From assembly GCA_020002185.1 (NCBI GenBank), contig CM034534.1, positions 64,531,966 through 64,595,965 of the forward strand: DNA of 64,000 nucleotides, in the 5' to 3' direction. Both the position numbers and the translations under genes were made by a program. This stretch comes from Paraescarpia echinospica. Taxonomy: Eukaryota; Annelida; Polychaeta; Sabellida; Siboglinidae. Shown one piece after another: positions 12,101 to 60,207 of this stretch; position 1 is the first letter of the stretch, and every line of letters starts with the position of its first letter. Below the pieces are notes generated by a model. It saw nothing but the letters and a program-made list of their open reading frames with translations. It had not been told where the DNA came from and did not search any database.

Positions 12101-12212
12101 CTTGATTATGGTGAAAAAATTAAACAAAGTACAGAGTAATAAGTAGGACTATTAAGGGACCATCTTGAAATAGCAACATTTTGTAATACCTTTAGGTAAA
12201 GATAATTATGTA
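9166..12212. other. Intergenic, no gene seen
   Basis: AT-rich sequence with no conserved open frame on either strand; all frames are short and lack recognisable motifs. A short direct repeat GGGGTCAGATCACAT occurs three times at about 10315-10385. It lies between the convergent WDR91 and CNNM genes and could include an unrecognised 3' UTR. Confidence 0.5.
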
Positions 12213-12370
12213 GAATATAGTGCAGTATCCAGTCCTCGGGACTGCTCAAAGCGCTTTACATTTTACTCCCTGGCAGACCTGTTCAATCGAACACCATCTT
12301 GATTTCTCTGGGAACCATTCAGCCACGATGCAATTAATGCGCGAAGCCGCAAAGACTATTGGTACATGAT
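12213..12370 (-). repeat. SINE, head truncated
   Basis: Starts TATAGTGCAGTATCCAGTCC, continues ACTGCTCAAAGCGC, GGCAGACCTGTTCAATCGAA and TTCTCTGGGAACCATTCAGCC. Reading on the minus strand this is the body and 3' end of the tRNA-headed SINE seen whole at 39528. The tRNA part is missing. Confidence 0.7.
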
Positions 12371-13504
12371 TTCTCTCGATTGAAAATGCGATACTCTAGC
12401 CATTGCTAGAGTTCAATTTTGGAGATTTTTATGGGTAGGTCAACTTTTAGTAAACATAATTTTTTCAAACAATAGAAAATGGAAATTTTAAAAAAGCTAT
12501 ACAAACACCAGGTTATTATGACCTGTTGCATTTAACCAGAATCCGAAAGTGCTTAGTTTAATTACAACAGGTAGTAAATTATATTAAATTAATTTGATAC
12601 TGAGTTTGACTGATGAAAAAATGTAAATTAACTGAATCACAATTACTTCACAGAAACTCGATAGCACGGTACTATGCTGGAAAGGTCAACACAATATATT
12701 TGAATTAGTATTAATAGTACTTTTGTGCACTCTATCAAATTAAAACGATACTACCACAGTGGAATATCTCTTAAGCAAAACAAGTTAAACTGCAGTAAAA
12801 CAACTTGGTGTAAACTACACACCCTTAACGAAACAGGTTCTTTGGCAATAATATAAAACAGCATGACACTAAAATGTCCCCAATGCAGTGGAATACTTGC
12901 AACTAGACTTAATAGAACAATAGTAAGATTACTTACATTAATTATCACAACATAAGCACAACCAAAGTAGAATTGCTAGTAATTAATGTCAAGAATAAGT
13001 TCAAGAATGAGCAAAGGAGAGTTACATATTAAGATGTCAGTGACAAAATACACATATTACGAAATATTACCATAAAATGAGGCGCCAGAATAATTTTCTC
13101 AAAATCTTGACTCTACAAACAATGCAAGGTTCCTGTAAAGCTGAGCCATCACCCTTCCCATAAAACTCTACAAGGACAATTACAAAATGAGCCACATCTT
13201 GAATGAAGCAATGTACGTTAGCAGACTCGCAATACAGTCACTGTGAAGGCCCATGAAATAAAGGTGTTGGGAAAATAATTAAAACCTTGAACAAATCCAA
13301 AAAACAACATTTTTCACATAAATAGCACAACTCGTGTGTTCAGTGACATTGGCTGTCAACAGTGCCAACATAACACAGACCAGTAACACAGACCCAACAA
13401 TGCAGCCATAATAGGTATTATGTGACAAGTAGGATATTGTTCTGTATATGTTGAACAGTATTGCCTAATATGGTGGCAGACGACTCTACAGTGTGCCCAA
13501 ACTA
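12371..13504. other. Intergenic, no gene seen
   Basis: AT-rich sequence without a recognisable coding region. Bases 12413-12475 (TTTTGGAGATTTTTATGGG, then TAGTAAACATAATTTTT) match part of the dispersed repeat at 16990-17055. Confidence 0.5.
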
Positions 13505-14065
13505 CCCCACAGTTGCTGAACAATGTGCCCCAAACTGGCCAATAATATCCAGAAACTGCCCAACAGTTGCTGAACAATGTGCCCCAAACTGGCCAATAAT
13601 ATCCAGAAACTGCCCAACAGTTGCTGAACAATGTGCCCCAAACTGGCCAATAATATCCAGAAACTGCCCAACAGTTGCTGAACAATGTGCCCCAAACTGG
13701 CCAATAATATCCAGAAACTGCCCAACAGTTGCTGAACAATGTGCCCCAAACTGGCCAATAATATCCAGAAACTGCCCAACAGTTGCTGAACAATGTGCCC
13801 CAAACTGGCCAATAATATCCAGAAACTGCCCAACAGTTGCTGAACAATGTGCCCCAAACTGGCCAATAATATCCAGAAACTGCCCAACAGTTGCTGAACA
13901 ATGTGCCCCAAACTGGCCAATAATATCCAGAAACTGCCCAACAGTTGCTGAACAATGTGCCCCAAACTGGCCAATAATATCCAGAAACTGCCCAACAGTT
14001 GCTGAACAATGTGCCCCAAACTGGCCAATAATATCCAGAAACTGCCCAACAGTTGCTCAACAGGG
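13505..14065. repeat. 54-bp minisatellite, about 10 apparently identical units
   Basis: The unit contains CAACAGTTGCTGAACAATGT, GCCCCAAACTGGCCAATAAT and ATCCAGAAACTGCC. Because 54 is a multiple of three and no stop arises, one plus-strand frame (13461-14219, 252 codons) and two minus-strand frames stay open throughout. The plus frame would encode an 18-residue repeat starting PTVAEQCAPNWP. No intron signals, signal peptide or homologous domain support translation. Flanks (14066-14180) contain diverged GCCCAAACTG words, suggesting growth from a shorter ancestral repeat. Identity between units points to recent expansion or active homogenisation. Confidence 0.9.
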
Positions 14066-14219
14066 TGCCCAAAACTGCCTAACAGACAACGGAGTGCCCC
14101 AAACTGTTCAACAGATGTTCTACATAGTGAGCCAAACTGCCCGACAGACAGCCCAATATGTGCCCAACTATGTGCCCAAAGGAGACATGAAAGCCAACCA
14201 CTTGGCATTCTGTTTCTAG

Positions 14220-14960
14220 ACGTGTTGTGCAATTATTGGTTGTTCTTGCACAGAAGGCACATATTTCTTCACAATCAACAAAACTTGACATTCAAAACAA
14301 ACAGAATCTATAAAACATTTCAACACTTGCAAGTGACAATAAAACTCAATTTTTTTAGTGCCTCTAGATGGAAAAAAATCTACATTTATGGGCTTAACAA
14401 ATTTACTTATCATTAGTTTTATTCTCAAAATTAACTTTTTCAATTTAAACATGTATCTGAATTAAGAACTACAAGTATCGAGTACACGTTTCACTGATGC
14501 TAATACTACAAAGAAATAGTTTAATGTCTGCATATAATTATATTGTGTAATAATAAATTCATTACTAATACTAACAGTTCACTTGTCAATAAAACAGTGT
14601 CTCTTTTTCTCCTCCACTTTCTTCTTTTTATGCCAATATCAAAAGTTTATGCCCATTTCACAATGGAAACCTGTTTAAAACTTCCACCTGACTAAAAAAA
14701 TCACCGCAACTAACGATGATGCACAGAAACTGCAGTGACTCGTCTGGTGGTCAACTTTGACAACGTGTCCATGACATCAATCACATGTGAATGTATGCAA
14801 GTACATCACACACACTGCGCCGAACAAACTTTTATACTAACACAATACGCTTACATAATATTTGTTGAAGCACTCACAAAAGTTCCCTTCTTCTGACAAA
14901 GCACCCCAAATATGGAAAATTCTTGTCGCATTTAAACCTGCTTCTCCATGTTATTTAGCA
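14220..14960. other. Intergenic, no gene seen
   Basis: AT-rich, without a recognisable open frame, RNA or repeat boundary. Confidence 0.5.
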
Positions 14961-15162
14961 AATCAGGTTAGTTAACTTCATGAAAATGTTAATCAAGTTG
15001 AAAGAATAATTAAATAAGAATTCAAAACTATATAAATTCTACTCACTTCGACGTTTCGGTGGCCTTCTTCAGGAACTGATCTTCTGGCAGTCGAAACATT
15101 GAAGTGAGTCATATTTATATAGTTGTGAAATAAGAAAGTTGGTTAATCAGGTTAGTTAACTT
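14961..15162. mobile_element. Small palindromic element with hammerhead-like motifs, flanked by an 18-bp direct repeat
   Basis: The 18-bp sequence AATCAGGTTAGTTAACTT occurs at 14961-14978 and again at 15145-15162, as expected for a target-site duplication. Between them is an inverted repeat whose arms include AAACTATATAAAT and ACTCACTTC on the left and GAAGTGAGT and TTATATAGTT on the right. On the minus strand CTGAAGA (15072-15066) is followed by GGCCACC and GAAAC (15057-15053), the core order of a hammerhead ribozyme (CUGANGA, stem II, GAAA). The plus-strand arm has a weaker CTGAT (15076) and CGAAAC (15092). Such motifs are known from Penelope-like retroelements. No reverse transcriptase is present. 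Confidence 0.55.
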
Positions 15163-16960
15163 TTTTGTGTAGTAAGAAATTTAAATAAAATGCAGTAAAT
15201 TTAGTAAAAATGCATACTTTTATTGACATCAAAAGAACTGACTTTGTCAGATTAGGTCAAGTGTAAATATCTTTATGTTATAATACATAGAAGCACGGCC
15301 ATTTTTGCAGAAATTTGATTTGGCTGAACTAATAGTAATTTAATAGTTTGTCCAATTATTAAGTATCACATCTGAAGAAATGAGCAAGTTGAACCCTGAT
15401 CGCTTCATTTTTATCTTTGTGAAATGTTTCTGAAATTATATGAAAAACTTAAGTGCTGAAGCAGATTTGAAGATATTTTTGTCACGCAATTATTCAAAGG
15501 CTGATGTACACCAACTGACAAATATTTATAATATCGGAACGTGAAAACAGGGTAAGATTGGTAGGTATCTTAAGAATAATTTTTTTTGTGTATTCAAAAA
15601 AATAAAAAATTACTTTTTAGTAAATTAAATACCAAACAATTATGTCATAGAAATAAAGAAGCATGATTTATACATAGCAGTGAGAGGTCTGTATAGATTA
15701 TAATATAATTTAATACTAAAATGCACACTACTTTAATTATGCAATAAGCAGATACACACTGTACCACCGTTTATATACATATATATTATTAACTGTGTAT
15801 CAATATCTGGAATGGTCTAAAAATCAAATTACCATACACCCATATCTAAAACACAAGTTGATTACATGGGGGCTGTAATGCACAAAAACAACAGAAATGA
15901 TACACTAAACTTGAGCTTTCCAATACATGGAATCTGCAGATACCGTATCACATGAACAAGGGTTGATTCACAAGATGCAGTTACTTCTATAAGCAGTACT
16001 TAGTGTCTTATACGCCGACAAATCAGTGTTGTCATAATGCGTAACACTCTTAGCAGGAAATGTCTGAACATTGCAACTCTATCAAAGAGGCCTGCAAATC
16101 TAATGTGACGAAACATGTGCCAACTAGTTATATTACTGTACAAAACTGTGCAAATTTAATACATCCTTTAGATCAGAGCACTAATTGAATTCTACAAAAT
16201 ATGCCCCTTGGCTTAACCACACTTGAGACATATATCTTTAGCAAGATTTTCTACTTGATATTAGATTCCTATTACCTTTTTCCATAGTCTGAAACCATGT
16301 TATAAGAAACCCAGCTTATGGAATTAGTTCTGCACTTGTTATTAAGATAGAAATGTTTTAACTTCACCGGTACACACAAAAGCATGACCCCATTTGACTG
16401 TCATGTCAAGGTCAAAAGCTAGAGGACACTGTTCGAAGGTCAAGGTTGGATTTTCATAAAGACAACAACATATGCAGTAACAATAATGTGTGGAAAGCAT
16501 TTTACAGATATGCTTTTTGTTTCATATTCATGGTAAAATTACATCCTTGCAAGTACACATACCTACTATTAGAAGGTGGTAAACAACTTAATTTGACATA
16601 ATAGAGCAACAATGATCGAAATATAATTAGGAATTGCTGTGCACAATCACAGTTAATTAAACCACTATCACACGGAACACCATTGGCATGATCTTCAATA
16701 TTTACTTCGACTGTAATAAGTGTAAATTATTACAACCGTAACAAAAAACAGCAAAAAATTACCACAAAATTCCCATGAACCACAGTTTTGTGGTAGTTCT
16801 GGAAATGCATTTATTATGGTTTGTTGATGTTGTGATATGTGACCTTACATTTCAACGGATTCCAGCGACAGTCAGTAGCAAGTATCAAAAACCCAAACCT
16901 GAGGGAGCAATCACTATTTGTCACAGAGGTGGGATAGAGAAATCACTGGTGGGTTAATGT
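15163..16960. other. Intergenic, no gene seen
   Basis: AT-rich sequence without conserved open frames or clear repeats. It could contain part of the CNNM 3' UTR, but no polyadenylation site could be chosen with confidence. Confidence 0.45.
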
Positions 16961-16964
16961 TTCA

Positions 16965-17215
16965 GTGCAAATGCTTCAGGGGTGGGTCAGATTTCAATTT
17001 TGGAGATTTTTTGGGGTAGGTCAACCTTTAGTAAACATAATTTTTCCAACAATAATTATTCACCAAACATAGTACAAAATGGGGTAAAACTTGATAGCAC
17101 ACAATTGGAAAGTGGGCAGCATTCCAGTGCACAGGATTTTAGGGTGGGCTGCATTTAAAATGAGGGACCATCCCTTGATTCCTCTGGCCCACGACCCTGT
17201 CAAATAATGTCTGCT
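16965..17215. repeat. Dispersed repeat, relatives at 12413-12475, 47700-47770 and 51235-51465
   Basis: Shared words include CAGGGGTGGG, TTCCAGTGCA(C/G), GGAGATTTTTTGGGGTAGG, AGTAAACATAATTTTT, and the end phrase CCCTTGATTCCTCTGGCCC, which is CCCTGATTCCCCTTGCCCC at 51430. It is an interspersed repeat of unknown class. Confidence 0.5.
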
Positions 17216-17499
17216 CCCTATACAACATTACAATAGACTCTGGCCAAGTTTAACGCACAGAAAGATATAACATTCAACAAACGGTAGACCATTATTATAA
17301 ACAGTCAAATTTCCTTCAGAAATCTTCTATTTCCAGGAGAAATCTTCAGAAGAATCCACCCAGATCCAGTTTTGCCTTGGGTCCAAAAATGTATCTGCTT
17401 ACACCGCGATGTCCACATCTCAAATGTTTGGCCCCAGATGAAGGTTCCCGTCATCACAATGGGCCAAACAACATGTATACATCACCTTGACCGGTTCAG

Positions 17500-17960
17500 T
17501 ACATACTTGACCAGTAGTGGACACTCCTCGACTGGTACAGTGGACACTCCTCGACCGGTACAGTGGACACACCTCGACCATTACAGTGGTCATTCCTTGA
17601 CCAGCACAGATGGACACCCTTGACCGTTACAGTGGACACTCCTTGATCGGTAGAGTGGACACTCCATGACCGGTAGAGTGGACACTCCTTGACCAATACA
17701 GTGGACACTCCTTGATTGGTACAGTGGACACTCCTTGATCGGTAGAGTGGACACTCGTTTACCGGTACTGTGGACACTCCTTGACAGGTACAGTGGACAC
17801 TCCTTGACTGGTACAGTGGACACTCCTTGACCAGTCCAGTGGATACTCCTTGACCGGTACAGTGGACACTCCTTGACTGGTACACTGGACACTCATTGAC
17901 CGGTACAGTGGACACTCCTTGACCAGTACAATGGACACTTCTTGACTGATACAGAAGACA
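17500..17960. repeat. 23-bp minisatellite, about 20 units, beside the CNNM stop
   Basis: The unit GTGGACACTCCTTGACCGGTA plus CA recurs with variants (CTCGACC, TTGATCG, TTGACCAG). Three units make 69 bases, so the minus strand stays open for up to 180 codons with a VHCTGQGVSTVPVKECPLY-like period; no domain supports it being protein. It starts about 100 bases past the CNNM stop codon and is probably inside its 3' UTR. Confidence 0.85.
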
Positions 17961-18063
17961 CTCGTTGACCTTAACAATAAACTCTTCCACTGTGACAATG
18001 TCATTGACATTCTGCGCGACACATACAACTGAAGTCATACGTCCACTGCACTTTGGCCATTCA

Positions 18064-55055
<36,992 letters not shown>

Positions 55056-56700
55056 GTTGGAAAACAGGTTAAAGGTTATGTTTATGGTTGAATGATAACC
55101 TGCCCTCTACCGAATGGTTTCTGAACCATGGAGGTTAGTTAGGTCGTTATCTGTTAGATGTCATTACCCCTTATAAGATGTCGCCCGTCCATTACCTGCC
55201 AATACATAAACCTGTTGATCGTTCGTTTACGCGGAATAAAGGTCCTAATTTTGATCAATATTCCGGATAAATGACATAAATGTCCAGAATTACTGTCCAC
55301 AATTGGACCAATGCCTTAACAAAGGGGGTGCCCAGTATATTAACTCGACTCTAGACTAGGGGCAGCACGCTTAGACTAGATGTCTAGATAATCACGTGCA
55401 CATTGATCCCTATCCATAAGCCGCCAGTGAGTGTGTGTGTGTGTGTGTATGTGGGGGGGGGGTAAGACCACATTTAGATTTTACATAGGCGGCCAACATA
55501 ACGTTTCCTTCATTTCCTGCAAAATTTTCTTGAAAATTTCACAGTATATTTTACGTCCATTGACACAAGTGCTGAGGAAAACTCGTGAAATTCCCATATC
55601 TCATTTTTCAGAAAAATCACCCAAACCTGACAACCCTCAATTTCGCCCCAATCTGGTGACGGATTTTGAAATATTGGTGCGTTCTGCAAAATAGCCACTA
55701 TGCGAATACGTGAACAACTAGCGTATATTTATTGCTACCTCGTGAAAGATCTAATGCAGTAGTACATTCTGTATTCACTGGACTAACATGTACCATGTTA
55801 AAGTGGTCGAAAAAAATTCGCACATCACACCAAAACGGTATGTTTAAGGGCACTCTTTCGGTCGGTAATGGCCGACGAATCCTTAATGTGGTCTTACCCC
55901 TGTGTGTGCGTGTGTGTGTGCGTGCGTGTGCGTGTGTACCATATGTGTCGGAACAGGGGCACGAATGCTGAGCCCTCAATAGTTAGGATGAGAGTTATTT
56001 ATAGTGAATGTGTTGACATGTTTTTGGTGAGCGTTATCCGGGTTGCAACCTCCAAGCTGAAAATGCATGCATCACCTCGTGGTTGATTCCTGAAATTGTG
56101 ACATTATGTCCGGCAGCAGCGTGATGCACTGGCCATTATTTTGCCTAAATTGAACACCGCAAAAATCTCCAACAGCACTCCCCCTTCTTGTCCGACTGCA
56201 GCAGGGTGCTGAAGGTCCGACTCAGCCCCCGGCCCCGCGGATCCAGAAAGCGATTCGGGGGGGGGGACCTCCATTGCATGGCGGCCAAACGAAATGGTGT
56301 AGACAATAATTTGTCGCTGCCGCGCCGCCGTAACTTCATCTTCGCTGTCTTGGCACGGCCACGTGGGCCCATTCAAAAAGGTCTACGGGCACGCACAATT
56401 ACAAAGGTCTACGGGGCACGTGCCACAGCCCCCCGCGATCAACCTATGCCCCCTACCTATACTCACCTCGATCGCCTACGCGGCGATGTCCAAACCTAAA
56501 TGTGACATATGCACACAACCTGCACTTAATTACAGACGCAAAGGCGGATCCAGAAAGCGAGTGTAAAGCGATCCGTCCCGCCTCTCAACCATACTTCAAC
56601 ACCTGTCCAGATCTTCTGCAATTCTCAATTCTCATCCACTCTTGGTTGTTCACCCCTGTCCTTTCTAGATCTTACTTGACATGTTTCTAACCATCTTGAC
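55056..56700. other. CNNM upstream region
   Basis: No TATA box or defined promoter could be chosen. A GT dinucleotide run lies near 55430, another at 55900. GC content rises at 56100-56420. The 17-bp phrase GCGGATCCAGAAAGCGA occurs at 56237 and again at 56544, suggesting a repeat. No coding region is supported. Confidence 0.4.
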
Positions 56701-56704
56701 TGTG

Positions 56705-57135
56705 TTCTTTGTCTTCTTCTTCACCTTCTTCTTTTTCTCTTCTTCTTCTTCACCTGCTTCTTCTCTTCTTCTTCTTCACCTTCTTCTTCTCTGATTCTTC
56801 TCCTTTTCTTCTTCTTCACCTTCTTCTTCACTGGCTTCTTCTTCTTCACCTTCTTCTTCTCTTCTTCTTCTTCACCTTTTTCTTATCTTCTTCTTCTCTT
56901 CTTCTTCACCTGCTTCTTCTTCTTCACCTTCTTTTACTCTTCTTCTTCACCTTCTTCTTCTCTTCTTCTTCTTCACCTGCTTCTTCTTCTTCTCTTCTTC
57001 ACCTTCTTCCTCTTCTTCACCTTTTTTTTATCTTCTTCTTCACCTTCTTCTTCAACTGCTACTTCTTCAACTTCTTCTTATCTTCTTCTACTCTTCTTCC
57101 TCTTCTTCTTTTTTTCTCCTTGTTCTAACACACTC
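56705..57135 (+). repeat. Long TTC/TTCACC polypyrimidine tract
   Basis: About 430 bases almost free of purines on the plus strand, built from TTCTTCTTCACC words. The apparent 139-codon Ser/Leu frame is a repeat artefact. It lies about 1.7 kb upstream of the CNNM start. Confidence 0.9.
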
Positions 57136-57641
57136 TTCTATTTTCCACGCTATCTTTGTTCTCTTTCCTCACCCCTTTTCATGTAGTGGATTAACGACTA
57201 CTTTTCAAATCGACGCACATACACTGAGGCACGCACGTATTATAAACAAAACGTATTATAAACAAAACACATAATATATTTATTTGGGAGATATTTGACT
57301 GAAACGTTCCGAACAGGAATCATAAACAAACAACTGTGCATTCGGTGACAACAGGAAACATACAAGGCAAGTCAGACATGTAATTACACATTTACTCACG
57401 CATACACGTACTCACATACACGTAAATCTCATACACGCGAAACGTACACATTTACACACGAACACACGCTCGCGCCCACACACCCACACACGATCTCGTC
57501 AATCGGGACGTTTTACTAACATCTACAATTATATTCAGCAGCCAATAAATACATTGGTTTTATATATTATTCAGGAACTAATTATCCATGTTTAGGATTA
57601 TTCTTTAGACATTTTTTTAATAGGTTCCATAAGAATATAAA
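57136..57641. other. Intergenic, no gene seen
   Basis: Contains ACACACG-rich low-complexity sequence at about 57400-57490. Confidence 0.5.
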
Positions 57642-60207
57642 TGAATTGGTGAATTCAAATAGGGCCCAACTCCCGTTAACTAAATTGTCCAAGAGAGCAT
57701 TTTTTCTAATTATATCCATAACCTGACAATTTTAATGACTAACTATAGCATGTTTGTAAAATATACTATTAGTAGTACCCAGGGTCAAATTATAATGATA
57801 ACTGCATTTCAGATAAATATGTGGCAGACTAACTTAGGTCATGGAGTTGGGTCCTTTTTGAATTAACCATCTTATTGCATTGGCAAAGAATTGAGACAAG
57901 ATGGTAATTTATTCATAGTTGTTCATTTATTGTGCAATGCACCTAAAACTACATCACCATCAGTCTTGTGTCTTATGGTAATATTATCAAACATATCTTA
58001 AAGGGCACTAATCAACATAAACCTAATCTATCTGGCTTTGACTGGATACATGATTCATTGTTTTCGGTTAAAAGTAGACTTCAGTCCTCCTCCTCTCCGA
58101 AATCCGACTCATCACCATCTCTTGCATTGGTATCAGTCAACTGAGCGATAAATGCTTGGGCTGGTTGGGTCAAGTATTTAGCCATTTTTCTGACATCTGC
58201 TAACTTTGCTGGGTTGATGGACAGCTGATCTTGGTACAGAGGCTGTTGAGGGTACGTAACCTCGCTGACATTAGGCTTGAGAAGGCGAAATTTACCCGTG
58301 AGACAAGCAGACATGATCTCGGACACAACAACATCATACTTGTGTTTAACCGAATATTTCAACACTTTGTACTTTGAGATAGAGAACTTTGCACCATCTT
58401 TTGTCACCGATTTCTTGTAAAAATTCTGCAAATGTCCCTTGAAATCCAACATGTCTCTATCAGTCATAGAAATCAATGTAAACTTTTCCTTGATCATTTC
58501 TTCCAACTCACCATACAACTCCACTAACTCTCTCTTTCGTTGAAGTTTTTCAATAACCCCGAAGTCCCTGTCACAAGGTAGGAAGCTGTGGCCTCTCATT
58601 GGCAGCTGGTGAACTATCTTGTCAAAGCGACCATTTATAACTAGTGTCTGTAGGTATTGGACCATTATTTGGTTGTGATTTTGACACTTTTTCGCATTTC
58701 ACCTTCTTTGTGTCCAACCCACGTTTGTACTCCAAGTACTGTTCTGAATAAAACAGTTCCAAGAACAAGGTGTACATTTTCGTTATACTTAACTCACATG
58801 ATAAGTATCTGCGCTTTTTCCCGTTCCCTACATAGTGCGAAACTCGAAAGGGGAAGCTTCTGATATGGGCATCCACCTTTTCTCTAAGTTCATCGGAGAC
58901 ACATGGCTTGTTGTTGTGTTGTCCACGTTTGTCCTTTGGGGTACTTCCTTCTGCCACGTGAGCAGAAATACGACGCACCCGTTTAGTACCAATCCCATGA
59001 AGGCTGGCAAAACCTTCCCGACAGACCATTTGTTCTTCATCGCCGATCTTTACCTTGTACTTGAACTGACACTTCTGTTCACGCGCAGCGACTTGATTCT
59101 TTAGATGCCGTCTTTTAGTTTCAGTGGATGATATCAGTGCTGATAAGTACGCATACTGCCCATCATGATTCGCAATCTCATTAAAATTTTCCAAAATGAC
59201 ATCCTTTATAGCCAAAGTGAATGACTGAAGACATCTTCGACATCTGAAATTAAACAAAAAAAACATAAAATTAAAAATGAATAACATTATGTAGCAATGT
59301 CAGGTGTGGCATGGCATCGACAACGTATTACAATACGTGCACCAAAGAAATAATGCTGCCAGCTAGAATTAGTATTAATATCTAAATAAATAGAAGTCGT
59401 GATTATCTAACATGATCAATCCTCAGTAATTCAACTAAACAGGTCTAATCAGGTCCACATAGCAAAAATAAACTGCTTAGCCACCTGTGCATTGTTTATA
59501 TTTTATTTCAATCTACATAGTACATAGTTTGTATTAATTATGCTAAAAACAATTTTAGATTTAAGTAGACATAACTGATAGACCCACTGGGATGTTTGCC
59601 ACCCATAACAATAATTTTCGTTAATTATCTTTCTTGAAATATTGCCAACTCGTTTAAAACTTTATCTTCAAATTTCACATACAATTATATAAATTTAGAG
59701 GAGGACACGTAAATTAATATTTTACGGTAAGTAGTGTTTCCAATGATCAACTGCACTTTGCAGAGCTATTTCATACCTGCATTTATCTCCAGTTTTCCGG
59801 GCACTGACTTTATCTCCCTTGATGTTAATATATTCTTTTCCTTCAGCTCTTAGAAGCTTTGTTTTATTTTTTGCCAATTCAGTATCATTCCTCTTTCTTT
59901 TTGGTCTTATTTCATTGTCAACATCAACCACACGCTCTACAGGGACAGCCATCTTAACTTTGCAGATGACTCTGCGGCCCTCTATTGACCAAACAGGAAC
60001 TTTAATTAAAAAAGGGCCCAACTCCAGGAGTTGGGCCGTTATTGAACTAACTTCAACCTATTAGCTGTGCATTGGAGCACACTTGTATAAAAATCGGACC
60101 ATTCTAGCAATGGACATACATTGCTTGGTAGACCAAGATTAAGTTTAATGCATAAAATGAAGAAAAAAAAACTGTGGAGTTGGGCCCTTTTCGAATTCAC
60201 CGATTCA
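57642..60207 (-). mobile_element. Internally deleted DNA-transposon-like element with complex inverted ends
   Basis: The left end contains GGTGAATTCAAATAGGGCCC then AACTCC (57648-57673) and the right end its inverse, GGAGTTGGGCCC then TTTTCGAATTCACC (60176-60201). Each end holds a second, inward inverted copy of the motif (57843-57868 and 60002-60025), so each terminus is itself a foldback of about 205-225 bp. Between them is a two-part transposase-like gene on the minus strand. No target duplication was identified. Terminal arrangement and gene indicate a cut-and-paste element; its superfamily is not settled. Confidence 0.7.
58081..60021 (-). pseudogene. Transposase-like protein, spliced N-terminal part and C-terminal part, core missing
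   Basis: Exon 1 (60021 or 59952 down to 59777) ends KTGDKC with donor GTATGA; exon 2 starts at 59243 after a poly-pyrimidine acceptor and joins in phase to give C-R-C-R-R-C, a zinc-binding-like cluster. Exon 2 continues NEIANHDGQYAYLSALI, GIGTKRVRRISAH, HIRSFPFRVSHYVGNGKKRR and SITKMYTLFLEL. After a frame change near 58660-58690 the frame 58665-58081 reads FDKIVHQLPMRGHSFLPCDR and ends in an acidic tail. These blocks resemble N- and C-terminal parts of a common uncharacterised invertebrate transposase-like family; the expected middle, probably the catalytic core, is absent. Family assignment is from memory. Confidence 0.6.

Noticed and set aside
13356..14232. Long open frames of 238-252 codons on both strands as genes
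   Set aside because: They follow from a stop-free 54-bp unit whose length is a multiple of three. Several frames open at once on both strands is the signature of a repeat, and nothing else supports coding.
17496..18038. 180-codon minus-strand frame as an extension of CNNM
   Set aside because: It is the 23-bp minisatellite; the CNNM reading ends earlier at the TAA of 18066-18064 in a phase-correct exon.
56709..57128. 139-codon Ser/Leu-rich frame
   Set aside because: Translation of the TTC polypyrimidine tract.
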